Below, piece after piece: positions 33,068-41,933 of a stretch of DNA of 64,000 nucleotides. Both the position numbers and the translations under genes were made by a program. Every line of letters begins with the position of its first letter. Position 1 is the first letter of the stretch. This stretch comes from Aureispira sp. CCB-E (GTDB lineage: Bacteria > Bacteroidota > Bacteroidia > Chitinophagales > Saprospiraceae), in the NCBI RefSeq assembly GCF_031326345.1, contig NZ_CP133671.1:3596001-3660000 (forward strand). The letters are read 5' to 3'. The notes under the pieces are model-generated. The model saw only the letters and a program-made list of their open reading frames with translations. It made no database searches and was not told the origin of the DNA.

Positions 33068-33958
33068 ATGAAAGGAACAGCATATTTATTACAAGCAGCA
33101 TTAATTTCTTTTTGGTGGATAGGATTGTTAACCAATCAAAATTTCTACGACGCTTTTCAATTTCCAGGAATACATAGCATAGCATTTAATTCATTTTTAT
33201 TGCCAGATATCTTAATTATTGCCATACTATCTATAGCAAGAGCGTATTTTGGCAAGCAAGAAATAGAATTTGTTATTTTGGGCGGCTTTGCATTTGCAAC
33301 ATTGTATTGTATTAATGCTTCTATATTGACACAGGGAGGCTTTTTAGGAACAACTATTATGATACTAGGCTTATGTTATAATTGTTTCTTGGTATTTGAA
33401 AAATTAATGTTTAGAGAGTCAAATACAAAGAGTTTTACTAAGAATTGGCTGAAAACAATAGTTCAAATGATTAGCATTTGGCTAATAACTTTAGTGCTGT
33501 TTCCAATATTGATCATGGAATCATCTGAAGGAATACCTTTGGTAAAAGAAACCAATAAATTGATAGGACTCTCGTTCTTTTTGGTATGTAGTGTGTTGGG
33601 GATTTGCAGTGCGTATTTTATGGTCAAAAAAGGAGAGGGAACACCTTTGCCATTGGATCAAACTCAAAAGTTAGTTGTAGCAGGTCCTTATAAATATGTG
33701 AGAAATCCTATGGCAATAGCAGGAGTCGGGCAAGTTGTTGCTATAAGCATTATTTTTAGTTCAATTCCTATCTTGTTGTATGCCCTTTTGGGGGCAGTCC
33801 TTTGGGAGCTTGTTGTCAAGCCCATAGAAGAAAAAGATATGGAATTAAGGTTTGGATTAGATTATAAAAATTATAGAGGGAAGGTAGGTTGTTGGATTCC
33901 TAAAATAACAACCTACCTTCATTTTTTAATAAGATACTACTTATCTTCTTTTAAGTAA
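33068..33958 (+). CDS. ICMT/PEMT-type membrane methyltransferase
   Basis: A 296-residue polytopic membrane protein. The C-terminal third has the isoprenylcysteine-methyltransferase / phospholipid-methyltransferase signature: QKLVVAGPYKYVRNPMAIAG (about 198-217), then ELVVKPIEEKDMELRFG and YKNYRGKVGCWIP. These residues bind SAM at the membrane surface. Bacterial members methylate lipids, quinones or unknown small molecules, and the substrate cannot be named here. The N-terminal two-thirds form about six helices. The stop codon falls within the first bases of a family-2 repeat, so the last few residues may have been set by that insertion. Confidence 0.75.
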   Translation: MKGTAYLLQAALISFWWIGLLTNQNFYDAFQFPGIHSIAFNSFLLPDILIIAILSIARAYFGKQEIEFVILGGFAFATLYCINASILTQGGFLGTTIMILGLCYNCFLVFEKLMFRESNTKSFTKNWLKTIVQMISIWLITLVLFPILIMESSEGIPLVKETNKLIGLSFFLVCSVLGICSAYFMVKKGEGTPLPLDQTQKLVVAGPYKYVRNPMAIAGVGQVVAISIIFSSIPILLYALLGAVLWELVVKPIEEKDMELRFGLDYKNYRGKVGCWIPKITTYLHFLIRYYLSSFK

Positions 33959-34114
33959 GTGGACAGAAAAAAGTATAGTTAAAAATGTAATTGTTTTTAG
34001 TGCTGTTCAAAGAAAAGAATTGAAGTTTTAGCGGGCTAAAACGAGATTTTTTGATGAAGAACAGTGCAAAAAGAATTCTATTTTGCCTATAAATTTTTAT
34101 GAACGATTACTTAA
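33951..34114 (+). repeat. Family-2 dispersed element, copy 1 (about 164 bp)
   Basis: Begins TTAAGTAAGTGGACAG and ends GAACGATTACTTAA, giving short inverted ends TTAAGTAA / TTACTTAA. It contains a GTTTTAGC-GG-GCTAAAAC hairpin near the middle. It is about 90% identical by eye to 45615-45787 over most of its length but lacks the GC-rich insert found there. Confidence 0.75.
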
Positions 34115-34168
34115 TTGTGTATTCTTATAGGAATCAATAAACTACCATCAAAATATAAATGCCTAAAG

Positions 34169-35671
34169 ATGAATTCAATAAAATCATTGTTGTTTTTCCT
34201 GTTGATGAGCAGTCAGGTTGTGTTTGCGCAAAATGACACAAGCAAATGCGTTTGTATTGGAGACGATATAGAGGCAAAATTCTCTAATTTGCTGAAAGAT
34301 TTTATAAGCTTTGACGAATTCAATAATGTTTTGGGTTGGGAGTTAGAAAATGGAAAGGAACTATACGAATTTATTTTTTATAGAGATTTAATAGGAGGCG
34401 ATAACCGAATAGTGTCTAATTACGAACTCAAGGCAGTTTCATACGATAAGATTCGTCTAAAACATCCTTCAAAATATTACACTATTGATTTACTACCTTG
34501 CACAAAGGATAAAATCTTTTATCTATTACCTCTGGAAGTATCGTATCGACACGATATAAAAACATACTTACCAGAGTTTGACTTTACCAGTTTTGATTAT
34601 TCTCCAGAGTCTTATTACCGAATTCTAAAAGCTCGTGCTCGTATAGATGACATGAAGTTTCTTAAAATAGCTATAGAAACAGGTCCACTACAGTGGAAAG
34701 GTAAAGGCAAAGAGTTATCTATGAAGAAGTTCATTCGTAAAGTAATAAAAAGAAATAAAATCCAGCTTTCAGAATTCAAAGCAAAGACCTACCAAGATAG
34801 CATTCGACAATACTTACTCCAGTTTCGTAAACAAAAAGTTGACCTTACAAAAATTGCCTTGGAGCATTTTGTTCTATATGGGAAAAAATTAAGAAAGGCT
34901 GATGATAAAATTGAAAAACGGTTGCGTTATTTATTTGGTCGTTGGTTAGGGAACATTTCGTATGCTTCGATTCAACGGCATATTATCAATCCCACGGTAG
35001 AAGCTGATATAAGGGCAAATTATGTTAGCATCAAGCTCTCGCCAGATATGATTCGAGAATGGAACTCTGTGGAAAATAGACCCAAGCTTGATAGTTCTAA
35101 TGTGCCTATTGGTAGTACAATACTTTGTGAAGTTTCAAACCTACATTATTCAAGTATTAAAGGGCTGAATGCTTACTCCTATGAAATCTGTATGCCAACT
35201 TCTGAAATCACAGGAACAGGCATTCTTATGGATATAATTGAAGCAGATATTGTGACCAATCAAAAAGGAGGGAAACCTAATCTAAATTACAAATTATACA
35301 CTCAATGTCTGGTAGACTCCATTCGAAAAAAAGGAACAACTATTTATGAGTACTCGCCTCTTCTTACGGAGTTTTCAGGGCTGAAAATTGCTGCTGCAAA
35401 TCTTGAATTACCGTTTGAGGAGCATATTATTGAATTAGATGCGTACAATGTTCTATTAAATAATAAAGTTCTAACTGGCTCTATTGATTTGCCTTCGAAA
35501 GAAAATACTGGACAATTGAATATGAATTCAATTGTAATAGTTCAGGATAATAGAAATAATAAGTTGGAAGTAGTCGTCAGCAAATTGGTAAAAACGCTCC
35601 AAAAAAGAGGTCTTAAAAACGTAGTACTAGATAGTGAAAATAGTAAGTTGACTTTTTTTTATAAAAAGTAA
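34169..35671 (+). CDS. Exported protein of unknown function
   Basis: A 500-residue protein from the ATG at 34169, which begins a signal peptide (MNSIKSLLFFLLMSSQVVFAQ); the frame continues 18 codons upstream. The mature N-terminus has a CVCIGDDIEAKF segment with two cysteines. No family is recognised. A middle section is very basic (KGKGKELSMKKFIRKVIKRN), and the C-terminus has a short alternating helix-strand pattern (VIVQDNRNNKLEVVVSKLVK, GLKNVVLDSENSKLTFFYKK). It is probably periplasmic or outer-membrane associated. It is transcribed alone after a family-2 repeat. Confidence 0.65.
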   Translation: MNSIKSLLFFLLMSSQVVFAQNDTSKCVCIGDDIEAKFSNLLKDFISFDEFNNVLGWELENGKELYEFIFYRDLIGGDNRIVSNYELKAVSYDKIRLKHPSKYYTIDLLPCTKDKIFYLLPLEVSYRHDIKTYLPEFDFTSFDYSPESYYRILKARARIDDMKFLKIAIETGPLQWKGKGKELSMKKFIRKVIKRNKIQLSEFKAKTYQDSIRQYLLQFRKQKVDLTKIALEHFVLYGKKLRKADDKIEKRLRYLFGRWLGNISYASIQRHIINPTVEADIRANYVSIKLSPDMIREWNSVENRPKLDSSNVPIGSTILCEVSNLHYSSIKGLNAYSYEICMPTSEITGTGILMDIIEADIVTNQKGGKPNLNYKLYTQCLVDSIRKKGTTIYEYSPLLTEFSGLKIAAANLELPFEEHIIELDAYNVLLNNKVLTGSIDLPSKENTGQLNMNSIVIVQDNRNNKLEVVVSKLVKTLQKRGLKNVVLDSENSKLTFFYKK

Positions 35672-35771
35672 TTGTACTAACTAACAGAAGGAGTGTTTGG
35701 GGTCTGGTAGATGGGTGAACGAATGAGGAGTTGTTTTGTCTTTGGTCAAACCAACCATAAAAAAGGGCATA

Positions 35772-35799
35772 AAAAAAGAAGACTTTGGAAGCCTTCTTT
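35772..35799 (-). terminator. Terminator for the LRR gene
   Basis: On the minus strand AAAGAAGGC...GTCTTCTTT (8 of 9 paired) is followed by TTTTTTT. It lies 108 bases beyond the LRR stop codon. Confidence 0.55.
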
Positions 35800-35906
35800 A
35801 GAACAATCGTACGAACACTATAACAGCAAAGTGACTAAAATAGTTCACGCAAATGTCGATTTTTTGAAATATTTATTTTTATAAATTGTTATTATTGTTG
35901 TGTTGC

Positions 35907-36752
35907 TTATTTTTTGTTAAAAAGTAGGCTTGTATTGGGCAGCAATCTTTGTAAGTGATTGAGGAGTCCTTTATTTTTGGCAATAGGGTTTCCTCTTAGA
36001 TGGAGTGTTTCCAATTGCGTCAAATTACGAATTTGATTGGGCAAGCTTTCCAAGTGATTGCCATTTAGGTTTAGAATTTTTAACTGACGGAGTTCGCCAA
36101 TACTCGTTGGTAAATCCCTTAGTTTATTAGATGCTACATTTAATATCTCTAAATTCTGCAACAAACCAATATCTCTAGGTATTGTTGTCAAATGATTGTT
36201 ACTAAGATTTAAATTGTTTAAACGGCTTAATCTGAAAAGGTGCGTTGGAAGGCTTTTTAATCTATTTCTAGAAAGAATGAGCACTCTCAACATCTTTAAT
36301 TGACCGATTTCCGCAGGAATTTTTATGAATCTATTTTTTCCTAGATAGAGCGTTTCTAATTGGTTTAGTACTCGAATATTTTTAGGAAACTCATGCAATT
36401 GATGCCCTGTAAGACTAACGGTTTTAATTCCCTTCAAAGTAGCAAACGGAATTTGTCCTCTGTTCCAATTTTGTTGATTAAAGTATAGCTTTTCGAGATT
36501 TACAAAAGGAGCCAAAGAAATATTACGGCGGCTAAATCCCTGTTCGAGTTTGATGATTGTTACTTTTTCTGTAAGATCAAACTCGATGCACCACAATAAC
36601 TTATCATTGCTATTGGTCATCAATTCTGCTAATGTTTCATCTTGGGGTATTTTAATACTATTGAGTAAGGCTAAACCAACCCGTTGATTTTGCTCAAGGG
36701 GGCTTGCTAATAGAGCTTTTACTCTATCAAAATCTATATCTGTAGTTATCAT
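35907..36752 (-). CDS. Leucine-rich repeat protein
   Basis: A 281-residue cytoplasmic protein. A helical N-terminal domain (about 1-60, with LEQNQRVGLALLNSIKI) is followed by about eight leucine-rich repeats of 22-23 residues from about residue 100. These have the LxxLxLxxNxLxxLPxxIxxL pattern, for example LETLYLGKNRFIKIPAEIGQ and LKILNLNGNHLESLPNQIRN. The curved surface suggests protein binding. No signal peptide or catalytic domain is seen. It is divergent from the GldN-like gene. Confidence 0.85.
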   Translation of the reverse strand: MITTDIDFDRVKALLASPLEQNQRVGLALLNSIKIPQDETLAELMTNSNDKLLWCIEFDLTEKVTIIKLEQGFSRRNISLAPFVNLEKLYFNQQNWNRGQIPFATLKGIKTVSLTGHQLHEFPKNIRVLNQLETLYLGKNRFIKIPAEIGQLKMLRVLILSRNRLKSLPTHLFRLSRLNNLNLSNNHLTTIPRDIGLLQNLEILNVASNKLRDLPTSIGELRQLKILNLNGNHLESLPNQIRNLTQLETLHLRGNPIAKNKGLLNHLQRLLPNTSLLFNKK

Positions 36753-37094
36753 GTTATTATTTTTTGCGTTATCAATAGCCTATGTACATGAATGGGCATT
36801 CATGTTGTACAAATAGTAAGCAATTTGTCAAAGGCTTATAAAAAAGAGTAAGTATCTAGTTTTAGACTTTCATAACGGCAAAAAAAGTGGATGTAGTGAT
36901 TTTTGAGAAAATACACTAGGTTATCATTATAACCCCCTTAACGGCATCTTTTTAAGAAAAGTTCCCATGCAATAAAATTTTAGCATTTTCTAGTACAATA
37001 TTTCTGTAACCTATTCTCCTTGGTGTATTATATATTATATAAATAAATAGTTTAAACTAAGAAGAGAATACTCTCTTACAAAATCAACCTCACT
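36753..37094. other. 342-base divergent intergenic region
   Basis: AT-rich DNA between the LRR and GldN-like genes. I see no clear promoter box, repeat or gene. Confidence 0.4.
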
Positions 37095-38273
37095 ATGAAA
37101 ATGACTTATTTAATACAGACAATGAGTTTGTCTGCATTGTTGATGACAAGCTGTACGTCTACCGAAACAGGCTCTACAGATCATGTTACAACAACGAATC
37201 TAGAAACTAAAAAGCCTAAAAAAGAAGCAATTCCCACTTTGAGCGAATTGGAACAAAATGCGGATATTATTTGGTTGGGAGAAGCTGAAGTAGATTATGC
37301 GCTCAACTACAACCGATGGGATTATGATAAGGAAGATCCAGAAAGATTACTGATGGAGAATTTAGGCTTTAAGAGCCGAAACAGTTTCAAAATATTGAAG
37401 TATCAAGTAACGGATTTGAATGCTTCTCACAATGACGACCACGATTTATTTGAAAAGGTGCTCAAAAATCGTCGTGAAATGACATTTTACAAAGATGCCA
37501 CTTTAAAGGACAAATATGCTTCAAAAGAAGTAGAGCGTTTGATTGGTCGAGTCGATACTATTTTTACATTTGATCCGAAGACGATGAAAGAGCAACAGCA
37601 AGTAGTAGTAAACGCATTAGACCCAGAAACAGTCAGAGCATTTAGACTGCGTCAAGTAATTTATTATAGCCAAAAAGAGATGACTTTTAAATCCATTGCC
37701 TTGGCTATCGCTCCATTGGCATACGAAAAAACTTCCAATACTCCTGCTAGTCCAGCAGATTTAAAACCTCTTTTTTGGATGAAGCCAGAAGTATTGACAG
37801 CAGCACCAGATTTATCATCCTCAACGGTTACTTGGGCAAAACGTATGTATCGAAACTTTGATTTATCTACAGTTAAAATGATAAAGCAAGAACAAGATAT
37901 TAGTGTGGTTATTGAAATGATGATGAAAGGGTTTAGAGAAAATGCTGCAACCACTAAATTGGGCTATACTTTTGATGCTGATGGCACAGAATACTTAAAG
38001 GCTGAAGAGATAAAGCATTTAGGAGCGTCTATTGATACTATTATTACCTTTGATCCTAAGACCTTTAAAGAAACCAATCAAGTGGTAAAATCTAAGATGA
38101 ATGGCAGCGATATTAAAAATTTGCGGTTGTTACAGGACTGGGTATGGAACGATAAAACAAAGTCATTGAGCATTCGTTACGTTGGTTTTGCGCCTATTAT
38201 TAATCGAGTTGACGCTATGGGAAATTTTTTAAATTCAGGACCAATGTTTGTTCGTAAAGTCGAAGATATTTAA
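37095..38273 (+). CDS. GldN/PorN-like lipoprotein with duplicated domain
   Basis: A 392-residue lipoprotein with signal MKMTYLIQTMSLSALLMTSC and C20 lipidated. Two copies of one module follow. About 148-210 reads GRVDTIFTFDPKTMKEQQQV..LDPETVRAFRLRQVIYY..KEMTFKSIALAIAPL. About 310-370 reads ASIDTIITFDPKTFKETNQV..MNGSDIKNLRLLQDWVWN..KSLSIRYVGFAPI. The pattern (D-T-V/I...DP-T, then I-[KR]-[AN][FL]RL..DW.W, then R-[IV]-G-[IF]-[AC]-P, then PLFW) is that of GldN/PorN, a periplasmic ring-forming part of the type IX secretion and gliding machinery. Canonical GldN has one module, so this is a variant. It is transcribed alone. Confidence 0.7.
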   Translation: MKMTYLIQTMSLSALLMTSCTSTETGSTDHVTTTNLETKKPKKEAIPTLSELEQNADIIWLGEAEVDYALNYNRWDYDKEDPERLLMENLGFKSRNSFKILKYQVTDLNASHNDDHDLFEKVLKNRREMTFYKDATLKDKYASKEVERLIGRVDTIFTFDPKTMKEQQQVVVNALDPETVRAFRLRQVIYYSQKEMTFKSIALAIAPLAYEKTSNTPASPADLKPLFWMKPEVLTAAPDLSSSTVTWAKRMYRNFDLSTVKMIKQEQDISVVIEMMMKGFRENAATTKLGYTFDADGTEYLKAEEIKHLGASIDTIITFDPKTFKETNQVVKSKMNGSDIKNLRLLQDWVWNDKTKSLSIRYVGFAPIINRVDAMGNFLNSGPMFVRKVEDI

Positions 38274-38300
38274 GCCTTCAATTAGACCTAAAAAGATAAG

Positions 38301-38335
38301 AGCACAGCCGTTGTTAGAGTGGTTGTGCTTTTTTG
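38301..38335 (+). terminator. Terminator of the GldN-like gene
   Basis: Stem AGCACAGCC / GGTTGTGCT (one G-U), loop GTTGTTAGAGT, then TTTTTT. Confidence 0.8.
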
Positions 38336-38339
38336 TTAT

Positions 38340-38376
38340 AAAAAAGGACCAAAGCAGCCACCACGCTACTTTGGTC
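38340..38376 (-). terminator. Terminator of the VIT/vWA gene
   Basis: On the minus strand GACCAAAG...CTTTGGTC (8 pairs) is followed by CCTTTTTT. It lies back to back with the rightward terminator at 38301. Confidence 0.7.
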
Positions 38377-38428
38377 ACACACCATTTAATCTGCCTCCAC
38401 CACGAGACAGAGCAATTGATTAAGTTTT

Positions 38429-40702
38429 TTATTCATGAATTTCGTATACCTCATTATTCATCATAAAGCGTACATTTTTGCCTAGTGCTAAAAACGCAAC
38501 GGCTTCTTGATTTTCCATTAGTTTGAAATAAGCTTCTGAATTAAATTTAATTCGATTGGTTTTAATATTTTTATTCTGATTGAGAGAGATATTAGCATCC
38601 AACCATTCGTTGTTGTTATTGTACATCGCACGTCCTTGTATGTTGACAATTCCCTCAGATAGGTTGCGATGCTTGCCAGAACTATCTTTATAAGCCAATC
38701 GTTCGACACCTTGTTTAATTTCAGCTAAGTTAGAAGCTTTGTTCATGGTTTGACTTTCTTTACTAGCACGGACAGAGGACTTTCCATCTTTCTTTTTGGC
38801 ATTAGCACCAAAACCAGCAATAGTTTCTACTTCTTCTTCAAAATCTATATCATCAGACAGTTGTGGGGCATCTAAAGCACGAGGTCTTAAAATCAAATCC
38901 TGTTCTTGAATTGCTTGATTTCTAGAAGCAACTGCTTCATCTTCTAAAATAAGATAGGAAGTATAAGGCGTGATAATTCCATGCTTTTTTGCTAAGCGAG
39001 TTACTTCTTTGACCAATTCTTCGTTCTCACCATGCAAACGAATTTGATCCAAGAGATATCCTACTGCCCTAGAAGCCCAGAGATTGGGAATAAAATCCAG
39101 CTCGGTATTTTCGTTGGACAAATCAACAGAATATTGAAATGTTTTGCGAGCACCATTGATATTACCACTTACGGTAATCGTTGATTTTCCAGATCCTTTA
39201 TAGCGTCCCATTAAGCTGATCGAACCACCTTTAAATAAGTCAGGCAATTTTTTGTCGTAAACATCCGATATGCGCACATTTTTATCAAACTCTATGCTTA
39301 TATCAGTAAGCACAGGAGAGGAAGCCTTGCTATAAAAGTCAGAGACTTTAAGTTCAATATCTTCATCAGGCAAGACATAAGTTCGATAAGCGTTGGTGCT
39401 TGCTGTAATTTTATCTAGTAAATGAGTATTGAGATTTGTGCCAATTCCAAAAGTGAAAATACGTACATTTTTCTTGTTCATTGCCGCTACTTTCTTTAAT
39501 AATGGATCTTCTTCCGTTTCACCAATGGTAGGTTTTCCATCTGTCATAAAGATGACAAAGAAAGGTCTTTTGCTATTGGTTTCTTGTGCAGAAAGTGCCA
39601 AATCTAGTGCCTCTTCAATGTTTGTTCCTCCAATAGGGTTAATGTCGTCTATAAAGTCAATGGCTTTCTGTTTGTTGGATGTATTCAACTGTTCGACTTT
39701 TCCAAATAAAGAGGTAGCTTCTGTAGAGAAAGGGATAATTTCAAAACGGTCGTTTTTATTTAGATTCTCTACGCAAAAACGCAAAGCTTTTTTTGCTTGA
39801 TCTAGTTTGTCACCGGCCATAGAGCCAGATTTATCCATGACAAAAACAATATCTTTGGCAACGATTTCATGTTCATTCCCAAAGCCAGGGCTTAGGTTGA
39901 GAAAGAAATAGCCATCTTCGTTGGGCATTTTGTAGTTGAGCAAAGAAAGCCCTAGTTTACTGTTGTCTAAATTAAAGTATAATTTGAAATCTCGATCTGA
40001 TTTTACATTGCTTGCTTCAAAACCAACGGTTGCTTTTTCTGCTCCTTTGCGGATGATTTCGACAGGATGTGTGGGACAGTAAACTGTTTTAATTTTTTCT
40101 TTTCCATCAATATCAATTTTAAAACTAATTTGCTGGATAGGTTTGGCAGAATATTTTTCGGTATTCATAGGAAAACTATACTCGATGGTACCATTATTTT
40201 TAGAAAGGGTTTCTGTGTATGTTAGTTGTATCTTTTGTTCTTTTTTAGCTAAAATTGGAAAAATACGCACTCTGAACATCCCTTTTCCATAATACTCCAA
40301 TAAAGCAGGGTCTTTGGAACGACGGACAATTTCTTCGTAAATTTTTCGAGCTTTGGTTGCGTCCAATAACTCTGCTTCATGCTTAACACCATTAATATCC
40401 ATTGTAAATTTGGAAATAACAACATCTTTAGGAACAGGGAACAAGAAGTAACCTTCTAATTGGCGATTGGTTGGATTGAAAAAAACTTGCTTTATCGTAG
40501 TTGTTGCTGTTTGACCACTGATAGACGTATTAACTTGTGTGGATCTAGATTCTAGGGGAAATAAAGCGGGATTGGGTTGACCAGGAATAATAGCGTTGGG
40601 GTTACTGTGCTTATCAGGCATAACAATAATGAATCCTCCTGCGTAGCTTGCGGCAATATTAAACAACAAGGTGGTTGTTACTAATAAAATTATTTTTTGC
40701 AT
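38429..40702 (-). CDS. Exported VIT-domain and von Willebrand A-domain protein
   Basis: A 757-residue protein from the ATG at 40702, chosen for its signal peptide (MQKIILLVTTTLLFNIAASYA); the frame extends 25 codons further. A VIT domain (about 30-165) has QTATTTIKQVFFNPTNRQLE, GYFLFPVPKDVVISKFTMDI and a KARKIYEEIVRRSKDPALLE block. The vWA domain (about 283-450) has the metal-binding motif DKSGSMAGDKL and FMTDGKPTIG. A long C-terminal beta-rich tail ends without a sorting signal. The layout mirrors inter-alpha-trypsin inhibitor heavy chains. Bacterial versions are thought to be periplasmic or surface adhesion proteins; the role here is unknown. Confidence 0.85.
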   Translation of the reverse strand: MQKIILLVTTTLLFNIAASYAGGFIIVMPDKHSNPNAIIPGQPNPALFPLESRSTQVNTSISGQTATTTIKQVFFNPTNRQLEGYFLFPVPKDVVISKFTMDINGVKHEAELLDATKARKIYEEIVRRSKDPALLEYYGKGMFRVRIFPILAKKEQKIQLTYTETLSKNNGTIEYSFPMNTEKYSAKPIQQISFKIDIDGKEKIKTVYCPTHPVEIIRKGAEKATVGFEASNVKSDRDFKLYFNLDNSKLGLSLLNYKMPNEDGYFFLNLSPGFGNEHEIVAKDIVFVMDKSGSMAGDKLDQAKKALRFCVENLNKNDRFEIIPFSTEATSLFGKVEQLNTSNKQKAIDFIDDINPIGGTNIEEALDLALSAQETNSKRPFFVIFMTDGKPTIGETEEDPLLKKVAAMNKKNVRIFTFGIGTNLNTHLLDKITASTNAYRTYVLPDEDIELKVSDFYSKASSPVLTDISIEFDKNVRISDVYDKKLPDLFKGGSISLMGRYKGSGKSTITVSGNINGARKTFQYSVDLSNENTELDFIPNLWASRAVGYLLDQIRLHGENEELVKEVTRLAKKHGIITPYTSYLILEDEAVASRNQAIQEQDLILRPRALDAPQLSDDIDFEEEVETIAGFGANAKKKDGKSSVRASKESQTMNKASNLAEIKQGVERLAYKDSSGKHRNLSEGIVNIQGRAMYNNNNEWLDANISLNQNKNIKTNRIKFNSEAYFKLMENQEAVAFLALGKNVRFMMNNEVYEIHE

Positions 40703-41080
40703 GATTTGTTTTGTTTGTTGGTTTAAGAGGTAATCAACAACGAGGTATTTGTTGACAATAAAGAGCAACCAGCTCAAGTGATAATTTTATGACTAACTGT
40801 TTTGGAAATATCCGAAATAGCGTTGCTCTACTCATTAAATATTATGAGTATCAACTTACTTGGGCAAATCAATAAATTATTTTTGTTTTATTAAATATTG
40901 GTTGCGTACTTAAAAATAGAGATGCACTTTGTGTGGATATGGTTGTGTGTATCAAAAAAAAATAGTGCTGTTTGTTGAAATCAGCACTACAAAAATTACG
41001 ATATGGATAATAAGATGACTTGTTCAAGTATGTTGTATGGATGACGATTTGAGAGAGCAATAAGTCTGTCAATAATTGGC
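40703..41080. other. 378-base intergenic region with a leftward terminator
   Basis: A minus-strand hairpin TAGTGCTG / CAGCACTA (40963-40989) followed by TTTTTTTTT (40952-40962) probably ends the TlpA-like gene. A 71-codon open frame at 40869-41084 on the minus strand contains this hairpin and has no family features, so I do not call it. Confidence 0.6.
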
Positions 41081-41782
41081 TCAACTGAGTAGGTTTTGAA
41101 TGGTTTGTTCTACTACTTCATTCGTTTTTGGATGGCGAATAACAGCTTTGGAAATATTGCCTTGTTTGTCGATAATAAGATGAGTTGGATAGGTAATAAT
41201 ACCAAATTTTAAAGCCAATAACTCTTGATCAGCAGCAAAGTCAAAATTCCAACTTTTGCCTCTTAAGAAACGGGATAAATTGGCAGGACTATCCAATGCA
41301 GGAGCAATCCAAATGCAGTTCTTATTATTAGCATATTTTTTAGCCAAAGCGTTTAAGTCTTGAATATCTTTGGTGCAGATATGAGAAGCCGTAAACCAAA
41401 AACTTAAGATAGTAACTTTGCCAGCAAGGCTTTGTTTGGTATATCGTTCCCCTCTTAGATTAGACAATTCAAAATCAGGTAAAGGCTGAGCTTCGAGTTT
41501 CTTGGCGTGTTCTTTTATAGAAACTAAATGCACTTCTTCAGAACCATCTATCTTCTGTTTTTGTTCTGAAAGATAAAGCCCTTCTGCTAGCAACTGATTG
41601 AATTTATCGGTTGAAATTATTTTGTTTTGAGTATCAAAAAAAGTAATGTTCTCTTCTATTTTGGTAGGAGCAGCTCGATGACTAGAGTCTTTGATATCTT
41701 CAAAAGTAATCTTCTCCTTGCTTGGATCTTTGCAAGCGCTTAAAATGAGCAATAAGAGTATGGTATAGTTAAAATATTTCAT
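41081..41782 (-). CDS. TlpA/thioredoxin-fold lipoprotein lacking the first active-site Cys
   Basis: A 233-residue lipoprotein from the ATG at 41782 (signal MKYFNYTILLLLILSAC, C17 lipidated). An N-terminal helical and charged region (20-95) leads to a thioredoxin/AhpC-type domain: LPDFELSNLRGERYTKQSLA, GKVTILSFWFTASHICTKDI, then FAADQELLALKFGIITYPTH (the cis-Pro loop). The usual WCxxC reads TASHIC, so only the second Cys remains. It therefore cannot do normal disulfide exchange and may bind metal, act as peroxiredoxin-like, or be a chaperone. It is probably periplasmic. Its neighbours give no further hint. Confidence 0.7.
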   Translation of the reverse strand: MKYFNYTILLLLILSACKDPSKEKITFEDIKDSSHRAAPTKIEENITFFDTQNKIISTDKFNQLLAEGLYLSEQKQKIDGSEEVHLVSIKEHAKKLEAQPLPDFELSNLRGERYTKQSLAGKVTILSFWFTASHICTKDIQDLNALAKKYANNKNCIWIAPALDSPANLSRFLRGKSWNFDFAADQELLALKFGIITYPTHLIIDKQGNISKAVIRHPKTNEVVEQTIQNLLS

Positions 41783-41933
41783 AGGGAATCTAAATTCAAG
41801 CAAACATACTAAAAAGAATATAATTTTAAGAAGATAGTTGATATGGATTGAACGATGGCTTTAATTGATGTGGGGATCAAAGCCATATTGATAAAATTAA
41901 CAAAAAAAAAGATTTATTTGAACTTTGAGAAGC

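Noticed and set aside
40869-41084. 71-codon open frame on the minus strand
   Set aside because: It spans the terminator of the neighbouring gene and has no features.
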